Shown: positions 1 through 8,338, numbered from the stretch's first letter. The stretch: DNA of 64,000 nucleotides from Chryseotalea sanaruensis (GCF_003990915.1 NZ_BHXQ01000001.1:241402-305401); one strand, 5' to 3'. The notes: generated by a model from the letters alone, not told the origin. A program made the numbers and translations.

Positions 1-474
1 CCTGGTGGTAAAGTGGCTTTTTACACAGCTATAATGCCAATTTGTAAAGATGAAGATGGTGTTGCCGTAGTTATGGGGCATGAAGTGGCGCACGCCATTG
101 CCAACCACGGGAGAGAGCGTATGAGCACCGGATTAGTACAACAATTCGGACTAAGCACCTTAGGAGCAGCGATGGGCCAGAACCCAGGATTAACATCTCA
201 AATATTTGCGCAAGCTGTAGGTTATGGGTCACAGTTGGGTATGCTTAGCTTCTCACGTAAACATGAGTCGGAAGCTGATAGAATAGGTTTAATTTTTATG
301 GCCATGGCAGGATATGATCCACAAGAGGCACCTAAGTTTTGGGAGCGAATGTCTGCCATTGGAGGAGGTCAAAAGCCGCCCGAATGGTTATCAACTCACC
401 CATCTGATAATACACGTATAAATGACTTAAATGCTGCCATGCCGGAAGCATTGAAGTACTATAAGAAAAACTAA
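1..474 (+). CDS. M48 family metallopeptidase, 5' end missing
   Basis: This is the C-terminal part of a zinc metalloprotease of the M48 (Ste24/HtpX/LoiP-like) family; the reading frame is open at base 1, so the true start lies left of the window. The zinc site HEVAH is encoded near bases 79-93, and the third-ligand motif ESEADRIG follows about 60 residues later. The family-typical PGGK before the zinc motif is encoded at the very edge. Soluble or lipoprotein members of this family degrade misfolded envelope proteins. Localisation cannot be judged without the N-terminus. A strong hairpin terminator follows the stop. Confidence 0.9.
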   Translation, partial: PGGKVAFYTAIMPICKDEDGVAVVMGHEVAHAIANHGRERMSTGLVQQFGLSTLGAAMGQNPGLTSQIFAQAVGYGSQLGMLSFSRKHESEADRIGLIFMAMAGYDPQEAPKFWERMSAIGGGQKPPEWLSTHPSDNTRINDLNAAMPEALKYYKKN

Positions 475-480
475 TTGAAG

Positions 481-567
481 ACTTTCTAAATGAGCATTAA
501 GCCTGGTAATATTTTTCATTAAAGGAAATCCAGGCTGCGTTAATTATTTAGAAAGTTCTTTTTATTT
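481..567 (+). terminator. two-tier hairpin terminator after the M48 gene
   Basis: The outer stem pairs ACTTTCTAAAT (481-491) with ATTTAGAAAGT (546-556). An inner stem pairs AGCCTGG (500-506) with CCAGGCT (530-536). The outer arm is followed by TCTTTTTATTT. This fits an intrinsic terminator for the M48 gene. Confidence 0.75.
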
Positions 568-585
568 AATCCCCCCTTAAATAGA

Positions 586-930
586 ATGGCTACAGAAATA
601 GAACACTTCAGAAATCTTGTTTCGCTTTCTGCAGCGGATGGAAAAATTGAAGAAAGCGAGCGTATTGCCCTTTCAAAAATTGCCTACGAGAGAGGCATAC
701 CCATGGACAGAATGAATGTAATGCTGAACAGGGCCAGCGAATACATTTATTTAATTCCTCAAAATCAATTGGAAAAAGAAAAGCAATTGCAGGAAATGAT
801 TGACTTTGCTATGGTAGATGGAGAATTTGCTAAAGCAGAGTTGGATCTCATTAGCACAGTCGCTGAAAGGCTCGGCTTTAAGAAAGAAGAATTAGATACT
901 TACTTAAAAAAATCAGGTCACCACGGCTAG
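586..930 (+). CDS. TerB-like small helical protein
   Basis: A 114-residue acidic helical protein that resembles the TerB/DUF533 fold: two related helical halves, each with an acidic motif (AADGKIEESE near residues 16-25 and MVDGEFAKAE near residues 76-85). In TerB proteins such acidic motifs can bind metal. No signal peptide or membrane segment is seen, so it is probably cytosolic. It is a single gene between two terminator hairpins, convergent with the cysH operon, so context gives no function. The family call rests on motif pattern only. Confidence 0.6.
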   Translation: MATEIEHFRNLVSLSAADGKIEESERIALSKIAYERGIPMDRMNVMLNRASEYIYLIPQNQLEKEKQLQEMIDFAMVDGEFAKAELDLISTVAERLGFKKEELDTYLKKSGHHG

Positions 931-932
931 GC

Positions 933-964
933 ATTAACAAAACCTACTGCTAAGGTTTGTTAAT
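933..964. terminator. bidirectional hairpin between convergent genes
   Basis: ATTAACAAAACCT (933-945) pairs with AGGTTTGTTAAT (953-964) with one bulged A and a short loop. It lies just after the TerB-like stop and overlaps the end of the truncated cysD reading frame on the other strand, so it could end transcription from both sides. Confidence 0.65.
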
Positions 965-1041
965 TGAGCAGCGGCTTCTCTGATAATATAAATAGCCTCG
1001 TCTTCTAGTTCTCTAGGAAATTCTTTCAAGTACTCTCTCAT
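934..1041 (-). pseudogene. cysD: truncated start of cysD (sulfate adenylyltransferase subunit 2)
   Basis: The reverse-strand ATG at 1041 overlaps the cysH TGA stop as ATGA, the usual sign of translational coupling. The 35-codon frame encodes LEDEAIYIIREAAAQ at about residues 12-26, which matches the start of CysD, the ATP-sulfurylase small subunit that makes APS. CysD then normally continues with a conserved segment and the SxGKDS loop; here the frame turns into unrelated residues (LTNLSSRFC) and stops inside a terminator hairpin. I read this as a 5' remnant left by a deletion or rearrangement. A complete cysD and cysN would have to be elsewhere. The match is from memory of the family. Confidence 0.65.
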
Positions 1042-1754
1042 ACAGTATTATTATGCAATACTTTTGTTTCATGTAAACCGCATTCTTTTGCAGTTCCTTC
1101 CCACCACCATCTGCCTGCACGTATAGGTTCTCCAGGTAAAAGTGCACGAGTACAGGGCGCACAACCAATGCTTAAAAAACCTTTTTTGTGTAATGGGTTT
1201 ACAGGGATATTGTGCACTTCGATATAAGCACGCATCTCTTCATCAGTCCAGTCCAGCAAGGGATTGTATTTAATCACCTGCATGGCTGAATCGTATGACA
1301 CCTTTTGCATGGCTTGTCTGTTTTCAGACTGAGCACTGCGCAATCCTGTAATCCACACCTTCGTATTTTGTAAGGCTCTTTTTAAAGGTTCAACTTTTCT
1401 AACGTTGCAGCAGGCTTTTCTTTTTTCAACACTATCATAAAAACCATTGACGCCAGATTCTTGCACATATTTTTCAACGGCAGATGCTTGGGGAAAGTAA
1501 ACTTCGATATCAACCTGGTAATTCTTTTGTGTAAGATCCAGTAAGTCGTAGCTCTCAGTGAATAGGCGACCTGTATCTAACGTAAATATTCTGATCGGGA
1601 GTTTTTCTTTTGCGATCAGGTGTGTAATCACCTGATCTTCTTCGCCCAATGCTGTAGAAAACGCAATCTGATCCAGGTGTTGACTTAGCCAACGCAATCC
1701 GTCATGCGGTGATTTTTGTTCAAGTTCATGTGAAAGCTCTCCTGTTGTATACAT
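1038..1754 (-). CDS. cysH: phosphoadenylyl/adenylyl-sulfate reductase (APS reductase type)
   Basis: Reduces activated sulfate (APS) to sulfite with thioredoxin in assimilatory sulfate reduction. The 238-residue protein has Cys-Cys at 115-116 and CxxC at 198-201, the ligand set for the [4Fe-4S] cluster that marks APS-using enzymes. The catalytic ECGLH motif (Cys225) is near the C-terminus, and FTLDTGRL (about 57-64) belongs to the nucleotide-binding domain. I chose the ATG at 1754; it lies 2 bases after the upstream DUF2061 stop, whereas the in-frame TTG at 1799 would overlap that gene. Its stop overlaps the start of a broken cysD frame. Its regulation probably comes from the promoter upstream of the DUF2061 gene. 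Confidence 0.93.
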   Translation of the reverse strand: MYTTGELSHELEQKSPHDGLRWLSQHLDQIAFSTALGEEDQVITHLIAKEKLPIRIFTLDTGRLFTESYDLLDLTQKNYQVDIEVYFPQASAVEKYVQESGVNGFYDSVEKRKACCNVRKVEPLKRALQNTKVWITGLRSAQSENRQAMQKVSYDSAMQVIKYNPLLDWTDEEMRAYIEVHNIPVNPLHKKGFLSIGCAPCTRALLPGEPIRAGRWWWEGTAKECGLHETKVLHNNTV

Positions 1755-1756
1755 GA

Positions 1757-2017
1757 CTACACCGTTTTTTGCGAAACCCTGACCCTGACTTTTTCCCAAG
1801 CGCGCTCATGAAGGTAATAGAGCAATACTTTAGAGAACACTTCAACCGAAGCAATAGAAAAGGCCAACTGCCATTGGCCTGTTATCAAATAGGAGATTAT
1901 CCAGGTATCAATCGTTCCTACTATGCGCCATGATACGGCCTTGGTGGCACTAATCCAGCGGGCAGCTTCGTTAGGATTGCCCTTTGTTCGTGTATTTATC
2001 CAATGATCCAATAACAT
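1757..2017 (-). CDS. DUF2061 small membrane protein
   Basis: An 86-residue protein with the DUF2061 signature: KAVSWRIVGTIDTWIISYLITG near residues 26-47, then a second hydrophobic stretch containing FSIASVEVFSKVLLYYLHERAW. Members are often found beside or fused to sulfate-assimilation enzymes, and here the gene is directly upstream of cysH with a 2-base gap. That placement suggests a membrane role linked to sulfate use, but the biochemical function is unknown. The start is the only ATG available and lies almost on top of a -7 promoter box. Confidence 0.8.
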   Translation of the reverse strand: MLLDHWINTRTKGNPNEAARWISATKAVSWRIVGTIDTWIISYLITGQWQLAFSIASVEVFSKVLLYYLHERAWEKVRVRVSQKTV

Positions 2018-2021
2018 GGAT

Positions 2022-2029
2022 CAAAAGTA
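2022..2029 (-). promoter_or_regulatory. -7 box for the DUF2061-cysH operon
   Basis: The reverse strand reads TACTTTTG, a perfect TAnnTTTG box. Its downstream end is only 5 bases from the ATG at 2017, so a transcript started from it would have almost no leader. No good -33 TTTG is visible at the usual distance. Confidence 0.45.
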
Positions 2030-2102
2030 TTAATTATTTATAATCTATAGGAGTAATAGACTAATAATAATTGTTAAAAAATGTCAACGCAATGGTTTTC
2101 AA

Positions 2103-2906
2103 TTACTTATTAAAATTCCTGAGTTTGATTTCGGTCAGTTTACGTTTGGTGTCAAGTGCGAAATCACCATTCATCATCCAATCGTAATAGGAGGGCTCTT
2201 CTTTTAATATTGTGCTAACTGCTTTGCCTTTATGCTTGCCAAAGTTAAATACCTCTTCACCTTTTTGGTTGCGCACCATACGGCCGGCCAGGTCCACCAT
2301 TTCGGCACCCGTTAGTTTATGGAGACTATCCATGTCATTTCTTATCTCACCAACCTTTTTACCAAGGCCATCGGTTACATCTTGCCCGTCATAGCGTTCG
2401 ATCTGTGCCAACAACACTTTCATAGTAGCTTCTGTATCGGCTTCGGCAGAATGTGCGTCCACCATATTTTCTGCTACATAAAATTTATAAGCAGCAGACA
2501 AGGTTCTTTTTTCCATTAAGTGAAAAATACGTTGTGAGTCAACAATGCGTTTTCTGGCATAGTCAAAATCAACACCAACCCTGAGAAACTCTTCTACCAA
2601 TAATGGAATATCAAATTTCAAGATATTAAAACCCGCCAAGTCGCATCCTTCAAAAAATTTAGCATAGTCTTTAGCAACCTCTTTAAAAGTAGGTTTATCT
2701 GCTACATCGCTATCATTAATACCATGGATGGCAGTGGATTCTGGTGAAATCGGTATGGTAGGGTTTAGTAAATTACTTTTGCGCAACACTTCTCCATTGG
2801 GCATCATCTTAATAACGGCAATCTCAATAATGCGATCATTTGTAATGTTGATACCAGTGGTTTCAAGATCAAAAAAACAAAGAGGACTTTTTAAATTCAA
2901 TTTCAT
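2103..2906 (-). CDS. DEDDh 3'-5' exonuclease (DnaQ/ExoX-like)
   Basis: A 267-residue exonuclease of the DnaQ superfamily. Metal-binding residues can be placed: Asp13 and Glu15 (FDLETTG), Asp99 (ILKFD), His152 and Asp157 (HSAEAD), the DEDDh set. The C-terminal part (about 215-265) contains FNFGKHKG and YYDWMM, the small DUF3820-type domain seen on ExoX-like exonucleases. It is therefore more likely a stand-alone repair or RNA/DNA-trimming nuclease than the replicative epsilon subunit, although proofreading cannot be excluded. It sits 16 bases after mpl on the same strand, probably co-transcribed. Confidence 0.85.
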   Translation of the reverse strand: MKLNLKSPLCFFDLETTGINITNDRIIEIAVIKMMPNGEVLRKSNLLNPTIPISPESTAIHGINDSDVADKPTFKEVAKDYAKFFEGCDLAGFNILKFDIPLLVEEFLRVGVDFDYARKRIVDSQRIFHLMEKRTLSAAYKFYVAENMVDAHSAEADTEATMKVLLAQIERYDGQDVTDGLGKKVGEIRNDMDSLHKLTGAEMVDLAGRMVRNQKGEEVFNFGKHKGKAVSTILKEEPSYYDWMMNGDFALDTKRKLTEIKLRNFNK

Positions 2907-2922
2907 ATTAATGGGGAAGTGG

Positions 2923-4290
2923 TCAGATCAACTCGGAGGCCAGTTGATTAATATCAAGGCCACCAAAATTTCCTGAACTCATCATAAGCAGGTTTTTGTT
3001 TTTGTATTGCTGCTGTTTTAGAAAATTACTTAAGTCCTGAGCAGTGGTAAAAATCTGTAAGGCGGGATTGGCAAAAGCCTTCTTCAATTCGTCAGTGCTA
3101 ATTTCTGGAAAGCCCTTGGCTTTTACTTTCTCAGGGTTAAAATAAACTACTGCAGTGTTGGCATTTTTAAAACTGTCCTTGTACTGGGGTAAAAAATTCT
3201 TGTTCAGACTGCTGTAAGTATGTAATTCGAAACAAGCGATAAGTTCGCGGTCATTATATAAATCCTTAACCGCTTTAATAGTGGCTTTTACTTTAGAAGG
3301 TGCATGGGCGAAATCCTTGAAAATGGTTGTGCCATGTACTTCCTTAACCTTTTGTAATCTTCCTGATGCACCTTCAAAACTTGAAACAGCTTCAAAGAAC
3401 ATTTCAGCAGTTATACCAATTTTCTTCAACGCTTCTTTTGCAGCACTTATATTCTGTAAATTATGTGTACCGAAGATTTTGATGGGGTACCTCTCTTTGC
3501 CATTAGTTAAATAGCATTTATGGTTCTCTTCAGCATGAGGATGTGTTTTATAAGGAATGGTAAAGACATCATGTCTCTCTTTCTTGCCAATCATTAAGGA
3601 CATTGAGTCCTGTTCACAATAAATAAGCATACCACCTTTCGGAGTCTGATCACCAAACAAATCAAATTGTTTTACATAATCTTCTTCAGTAGGGAATACG
3701 TTGGCGTGATCCCAGGCTATTCCGGTAATAACACCAATATGGTGTTGATAGCGTAAAAATTTAGGTGTCGGATCAAGCGCTGATGACAAATATTCATCAC
3801 CCTCTATTATAATGACTGGTGCATCCGATAGTTTAACCGTGTGGGTCAATCCCTCAACGCGTGCACCGATTACATAATCAAATTTACGTTTATGATAATT
3901 AAGCACGTGTGTGATTAGTGCCGTTGTGGTTGTTTTACCATGGCTACCGGCCACAACTACACGCTGTTTATCTCTCGATTGTTCGAATATGTATTCAGGA
4001 AATGAAAAAATCTTTAAGCCAAGTTCTTGAGCCTTAAGTAATTCAGGGTTTTCCTTTTTGGCATGCATCCCTAGAATAACAACATCATATGATTTATCCA
4101 GGATAGCAGGATTCCAACCTTCATAAGGAGGTAATAATCCTTGCTGTTGTAAAAAGGATCTGGAGGGTTCGTAAATTTCATCATCAGATCCGGTAACTGT
4201 ATGTCCGGATTCTTTTAATGCTATGGCCAGGTTGTGCATAACGCTACCACCAATGGCTATAAAATGTATCTTCTGCAGTTTCACTGCCAT
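2923..4290 (-). CDS. mpl: UDP-MurNAc:L-alanyl-gamma-D-glutamyl-meso-DAP ligase (peptidoglycan recycling)
   Basis: A Mur-ligase-family protein of 455 residues that fits Mpl, which reattaches recycled tripeptide to UDP-N-acetylmuramate. The N-terminal Rossmann motif IAIGGSVMHNLA (about 11-22) is the Mpl variant of the MurC start. The ATP loop is GSHGKTTTT (115-123). HNLQN and a C-terminal domain ending with SSGNFGG follow. MurC itself is usually longer in N-terminal sequence and has GxGGxGMS, so Mpl is preferred. The start ATG at 4290 matches the family. Confidence 0.88.
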   Translation of the reverse strand: MAVKLQKIHFIAIGGSVMHNLAIALKESGHTVTGSDDEIYEPSRSFLQQQGLLPPYEGWNPAILDKSYDVVILGMHAKKENPELLKAQELGLKIFSFPEYIFEQSRDKQRVVVAGSHGKTTTTALITHVLNYHKRKFDYVIGARVEGLTHTVKLSDAPVIIIEGDEYLSSALDPTPKFLRYQHHIGVITGIAWDHANVFPTEEDYVKQFDLFGDQTPKGGMLIYCEQDSMSLMIGKKERHDVFTIPYKTHPHAEENHKCYLTNGKERYPIKIFGTHNLQNISAAKEALKKIGITAEMFFEAVSSFEGASGRLQKVKEVHGTTIFKDFAHAPSKVKATIKAVKDLYNDRELIACFELHTYSSLNKNFLPQYKDSFKNANTAVVYFNPEKVKAKGFPEISTDELKKAFANPALQIFTTAQDLSNFLKQQQYKNKNLLMMSSGNFGGLDINQLASELI

Positions 4291-4413
4291 TACTCAATGT
4301 TTTTGTGGCTAAAGTAATGAAAATTTGTCCACAGTACACAGCGCAGTTTTAATCACAATTGCTTGCCAGTCAGATTCTACTGATAATTCAATGTCGTTTA
4401 CTTAAGCTCCGCT

Positions 4414-4445
4414 GGTACTCTCCCAAGGAGAGGCTAGGGTGAGGC
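4414..4445. repeat. REP-like intergenic palindromic element
   Basis: CTCTCC (4418-4423) and GGAGAG (4427-4432) form a tight hairpin, followed by GCTAGGGTGAGGC. This hairpin plus GGGTGAGG tail resembles a small element dispersed in many Bacteroidota and other genomes. Only one copy is in the window. Confidence 0.5.
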
Positions 4446-4572
4446 CAAAATAAAAATAAAGCTTAAATAAACGGCCTTCATTGACAATTACTGACATGAT
4501 TTGGAGAGTTATGAACATTTCCACATGGATGCTTTGTGCAGAACTTGTCTACTGTGTATCTATACATCGTTG

Positions 4573-4580
4573 TACGTTTG
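4573..4580 (+). promoter_or_regulatory. -7 box for dnaB
   Basis: TACGTTTG is a perfect TAnnTTTG box. Transcription would begin near 4587, which leaves about 36 bases of leader before the ATG at 4623 and rules out the in-frame GTG at 4536 as start. Confidence 0.6.
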
Positions 4581-4622
4581 TCTCCCCTAAAAAAAATTAA
4601 AGAGCGTACAACAACCACTTGT

Positions 4623-6140
4623 ATGGAGCGATCAGCACTGAGGATAGGTAACAAGTCAAACAAGTTAGTACCGAGAGACATCTCGGAAAGCTTAGGCAAA
4701 TTGCCGCCTCAGGCGCTTGATCTGGAAGAGGCAGTGCTAGGTGCACTCATGCTCGAGAAAAATGCACTGAATGCTGTAGTTGAATTTTTAAAGCCTGAGC
4801 ATTTTTATGTTGAGTCGCATAAAGAAATTTATTCAGCTATTGTAGAGCTCTTTAAAAACACAGAACCTGTCGACATGCGTACGGTGGTGAACCAGTTGCG
4901 CAAGTCCGGCAAGATTGATGTTATTGGTGGCCCTTATAAAATTGCAGAACTAACCTCTAAAGTAAGTTCTGCTGCTAACATTGAATACCACGCCCGTGTA
5001 ATCATAGAAATGGCAATCAAACGAACTTTGATTACTGTTGCTTCACAGATTCACTCGGATGCATACGAAGACACAACTGACGTATTTGAATTATTAGATA
5101 AAACCGAGCAGGCTGTTTTTGAAATTTCTGATTCAAACCTGCGCAAGAATTACGATAACATGAAGAACCTCATGTATCGCGCTATTCAGGAATTACAAAA
5201 ACTAAAAGAACACAAAGACGGACTTACCGGAGTACCTAGTGGTTTCACAGCACTGGATCGTATGACCTCGGGCTGGCAACGTTCTGATTTAGTGATCATT
5301 GCAGCGCGACCTGGTATGGGTAAAACGGCATTCGTAGTTTCTGCCTTACGTAATGCTGCAGTTGATTTTAAAATGCCAGTAGCCATTTTCTCTTTAGAGA
5401 TGGCATCCCTTCAGTTGGTTAATCGTATGATTTCTGCAGAAGCTGAATTGGAAGGTGAAAAAATTAAGAAAGGTCAACTCGCTGATTTTGAGTGGCAACA
5501 ACTTGTACACAAGACCAATAAGCTTTCTTCAGCACCAATTTTTATTGATGATACTCCCGCCTTATCAGTACTAGAATTGCGAGCAAAGTGCAGACGTTTA
5601 AAGGCCGAGCACAATGTACAGCTCATTATTATAGATTACCTGCAGTTAATGAAAGGCGATCAGGGTGGTAACCGCGAACAAGAGATTGCGTCTATCTCGC
5701 GTGCCTTAAAGGGTATAGCCAAAGAATTGAATGTACCTGTATTGGCACTGTCACAATTAAGTCGTGGTGTGGAAACAAGGGGAGGAGACAAGCGACCTCA
5801 GCTTTCTGACTTGCGTGAATCTGGTTCTATTGAACAGGATGCAGATATTGTAATGTTCTTGTATCGTCCTGAATACTATAAGATTGAAGTAGATGAAGAC
5901 AATATGCCAACACAAGGCATGGGTGAGGTAATCATTGCAAAGCACAGAAATGGTTCTACCGGAACCGTTAAACTTAAGTTCATCGGTAAGTACACGAAGT
6001 TTGCTGATTTTGATGCTCCCTCTAACGATAGCCCATTTGAAGGCTTCCGAAAATTTGAAAGTCGTTTGAATACCGGTGACACTGAAGCGCCAGCAAGACC
6101 AGCACCACCTTCATTAGATGATGAAGACGCTCCGTTTTAA
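4623..6140 (+). CDS. dnaB: replicative DNA helicase DnaB
   Basis: Hexameric helicase that unwinds the replication fork. The 505-residue protein has the N-terminal DnaB domain beginning PPQALDLEEAVLGA, where primase contacts occur, and a RecA-like C-terminal domain with Walker A ARPGMGKTA (Lys234), Walker B IIIDYLQLM, and the arginine-finger region SQLSRGVE with LRESGSIEQDAD. The acidic, proline-rich C-terminus (after about 480) is likely disordered. No intein is present. The ATG at 4623 is chosen because the promoter box lies upstream of it and because the added N-terminal residues from earlier starts do not resemble the family. Confidence 0.97.
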   Translation: MERSALRIGNKSNKLVPRDISESLGKLPPQALDLEEAVLGALMLEKNALNAVVEFLKPEHFYVESHKEIYSAIVELFKNTEPVDMRTVVNQLRKSGKIDVIGGPYKIAELTSKVSSAANIEYHARVIIEMAIKRTLITVASQIHSDAYEDTTDVFELLDKTEQAVFEISDSNLRKNYDNMKNLMYRAIQELQKLKEHKDGLTGVPSGFTALDRMTSGWQRSDLVIIAARPGMGKTAFVVSALRNAAVDFKMPVAIFSLEMASLQLVNRMISAEAELEGEKIKKGQLADFEWQQLVHKTNKLSSAPIFIDDTPALSVLELRAKCRRLKAEHNVQLIIIDYLQLMKGDQGGNREQEIASISRALKGIAKELNVPVLALSQLSRGVETRGGDKRPQLSDLRESGSIEQDADIVMFLYRPEYYKIEVDEDNMPTQGMGEVIIAKHRNGSTGTVKLKFIGKYTKFADFDAPSNDSPFEGFRKFESRLNTGDTEAPARPAPPSLDDEDAPF

Positions 6141-6171
6141 AGCTCGTAGCTATTATTTATTTGGTAGGCTT

Positions 6172-6480
6172 TTAGATATTCTCAAGTAACGACTGCAGCT
6201 CATTCAGGGCTTTGCGGTCGTTCTGCTTTTGCGCCAATGCTATACCTTTTTCTAAAATAGCCTGACCTTCCTCAAGTTGTCCAAACTCTATACTTAATAA
6301 ACCGGCCTGGTAATAACTGGGCAAGTAATCCGAATGCTTATCCATTACATCCCTTAATATAAACATGGCCTCCGCTCGCTGAGTGTGTAGGTATTCCAAA
6401 GCCAAGGCATAGGGGTAAAAAGGATCGTTCGGATCTTCTAAAACCAGTTTTTTGAGCATTTCAATCCTTTGCGTATTCAT
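6172..6480 (-). CDS. small tetratricopeptide-repeat protein
   Basis: A 102-residue helical protein with two to three TPR-like units: DPNDPFYPYALALEYL, then YLPSYYQAGLLSIEFGQLEEG and an ILEKGIALAQKQND helix. TPRs bind other proteins; no partner is evident. No signal peptide is seen. I chose the ATG at 6480, preceded by an A-rich CTACAAAATTT stretch; a TTG at 6555 and an ATG at 6495 are also in frame. It is divergent from etfB, so the two share a control region of about 95 bases. Confidence 0.7.
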   Translation of the reverse strand: MNTQRIEMLKKLVLEDPNDPFYPYALALEYLHTQRAEAMFILRDVMDKHSDYLPSYYQAGLLSIEFGQLEEGQAILEKGIALAQKQNDRKALNELQSLLENI

Positions 6481-6574
6481 AAATTTTGTAGGCATGCATA
6501 CTATTTTTCCAATTTTATGATTTATCTTGAGGCCTATAAGAAAAGAAGTTTTCAACTAATTGATAGTGAGCACG

Positions 6575-7315
6575 ATGAAGATTTTAGTTTGCATTTCGCA
6601 CGTTCCCGACACCACATCAAAAATCAATTTTACTGACAACAATACAAAATTTGATGGCAATGGTGTGCAATTCATTATTGGCCCTTATGACGATTACGCC
6701 TTGGCGCGTGCCATCGAAATTAAGGAAGCCAATGCTGGTACCACTGTTACCGTTTTAAATGTTGGCCCAGCTGATACTGAGCCAACTATCCGTAAGGCAT
6801 TGGCCATTGGTGCAGATGATGCGGTGCGCGTAAATGCAGAACCAACTGACTCATTTTTTGTTGCTAAGCAAATCGCAGAGCATGCAAAATCAATAGGTTA
6901 TGATTTAATATTGATGGGACGCGAGTCTATCGATTTTAATGGTGGGGTTGTACACGGTATTGTAGGTGAACTATTAGGCATGCCATCTTTATCACCAGTG
7001 ATGAAACTGGAATTGGACGGAACAAAAGCTAAGCTTGCCCGCGAGATTGAAGGGGGTAAAGAGTTATTGGAAGTAAATCTACCTTTCGTAGCCGGATGTC
7101 AGGAACCAATTGCAGAGTGGAAAATTCCAAATATGCGCGGTATTATGTCTGCGCGTACTAAACCATTGCAAGTAGTAGAACCAGTGGTGGTGGATAGCGG
7201 AGTAAGTCTTCAGAAATTTGAATTACCTCCTGCAAAAGGAGCAGTGAAAATGGTTTCGGCAGACAATGTTGCTGAACTGGTAACTTTATTAAAGAACGAA
7301 GCAAAAGTTCTTTAA
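6575..7315 (+). CDS. etfB: electron transfer flavoprotein beta subunit
   Basis: The 246-residue beta subunit of ETF, which takes electrons from acyl-CoA dehydrogenases. It starts MKILVCISHVPDT, as the family does, and carries the AMP-binding region LILMGRESIDFNGG and the signature VNLPFVAGCQEPIAEWKIPNMRGIM in the C-terminal third (the recognition loop that docks dehydrogenases). The ATG at 6575 fits the family start; the TTG at 6560 adds only five residues. etfA follows after 40 bases, and the two subunits form a heterodimer. A fatty-acid oxidation dehydrogenase gene (hbd) lies further along the window. Confidence 0.95.
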   Translation: MKILVCISHVPDTTSKINFTDNNTKFDGNGVQFIIGPYDDYALARAIEIKEANAGTTVTVLNVGPADTEPTIRKALAIGADDAVRVNAEPTDSFFVAKQIAEHAKSIGYDLILMGRESIDFNGGVVHGIVGELLGMPSLSPVMKLELDGTKAKLAREIEGGKELLEVNLPFVAGCQEPIAEWKIPNMRGIMSARTKPLQVVEPVVVDSGVSLQKFELPPAKGAVKMVSADNVAELVTLLKNEAKVL

Positions 7316-7355
7316 TCTTTAAAATCTTTAATGAACACAATCAACGATTGACGAT

Positions 7356-8309
7356 ATGAATATCTTAGTATTTGTAGAAAGTGCAGAAGGTAAAATCAAG
7401 AAAACTTCATTAGAAGCAGTGGCTTACGCGAATGGCATGGGTGGTAATGTTACCGCTTTAGCTTTGGGTACAGTAGAAGCTGGTGAATTAGCTTCACTAG
7501 GAAAATATGGAGCAAAGAAAGTATTGCATGCTGGCGATGCTAAACTTAACGATGGTGTAATTCAGGCTTATACCAACACAATTGTTCAAGCGATGGAGGC
7601 AGAGAATGCCGATGTATTGGTTTTGGCCAACTCATCATTAGGTACGCCAGTTGCAGCCCGTGTTTCAACAAAACTAGGTGCCAGCATTGCAACCAACGTA
7701 ACAGAGTTGCCAGAGACATCAGCAGGTTTTGTAGTAAAAAAGAGTATTTACACAGGAAAGGCTTTTTCTAAAGTTGAGTTGAAGAATGCCAAGAAAGTAA
7801 TTGCGATAAAAAAGAATGCAGCTGAAATTAAAGAAGTGGGTAGCGATGTAGCACCAACTACTTTTGCACCACAGCTAACAGATGCTGATTTTGCCGCTAA
7901 AATTGTTTCAACAGAAAAAGCGACTGGAGAAATCCTCCTACCTGAAGCCAATATTGTAGTATCTGGTGGCCGTGGCATGAAGGGCCCTGAACATTGGGGA
8001 CCGATTGAAGAACTTGCCAAACTTTTAGGTGCAGCTACCGGATGCAGTAAACCTGTATCAGACATTGGTTGGAGACCACACCACGAACACGTTGGACAAA
8101 CAGGTGTTAAAGTTAGTCCACAACTATATATCGCTGTTGGTATTTCTGGCGCTATCCAACATTTGGCAGGTGTTAACTCGTCCAAATGTATTGTGGTAAT
8201 CAATAAAGATTCTGAAGCTCCCTTTTTCAAAGCTGCTGACTACGGTATAGTTGGTGATGCTTTTGATGTGCTGCCCAAATTGATTGAGGCAGTAAAGGCA
8301 GGTAAATAG
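7356..8309 (+). CDS. etfA: electron transfer flavoprotein alpha subunit
   Basis: The 317-residue alpha subunit, which binds the redox-active FAD. The C-terminal FAD domain is clear: VVSGGRGMKGPEHWGPIEEL, SRPVSDxGW-like SKPVSDIGWRPHHEHVGQTG, LYIAVGISGAIQHLAG, and the closing INKDSEAPFFKAADYGIVGD. It follows etfB directly and is almost certainly co-transcribed. Electrons would pass to the membrane ETF:quinone oxidoreductase, which is not in the window. A T-rich stretch and a hairpin follow the stop. Confidence 0.96.
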   Translation: MNILVFVESAEGKIKKTSLEAVAYANGMGGNVTALALGTVEAGELASLGKYGAKKVLHAGDAKLNDGVIQAYTNTIVQAMEAENADVLVLANSSLGTPVAARVSTKLGASIATNVTELPETSAGFVVKKSIYTGKAFSKVELKNAKKVIAIKKNAAEIKEVGSDVAPTTFAPQLTDADFAAKIVSTEKATGEILLPEANIVVSGGRGMKGPEHWGPIEELAKLLGAATGCSKPVSDIGWRPHHEHVGQTGVKVSPQLYIAVGISGAIQHLAGVNSSKCIVVINKDSEAPFFKAADYGIVGDAFDVLPKLIEAVKAGK

Positions 8310-8338
8310 TTTTTTTTGATTTTTAGTGTTTTTTGCAG

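Larger units (their letters stand above)
4291..4622. other. 332-bp gap between divergent mpl and dnaB
   Basis: No gene is seen. The gap holds a REP-like hairpin (4414-4445), a -7 box for dnaB (4573-4580), and on the reverse strand a weak box TACTTTAG (about 4310-4317) that could serve mpl. A short TTGTCCACA near 4325 resembles a DnaA box but is isolated. Confidence 0.6.

Noticed and set aside
4320..4335. TTGTCCACA resembling a DnaA box upstream of dnaB, suggesting an origin
   Set aside because: Only one near-match, no cluster of boxes and no A+T-rich unwinding region; not enough for an origin.
4536..4622. Longer DnaB start at GTG 4536
   Set aside because: A perfect -7 promoter box lies inside this extension and its residues do not fit the family.
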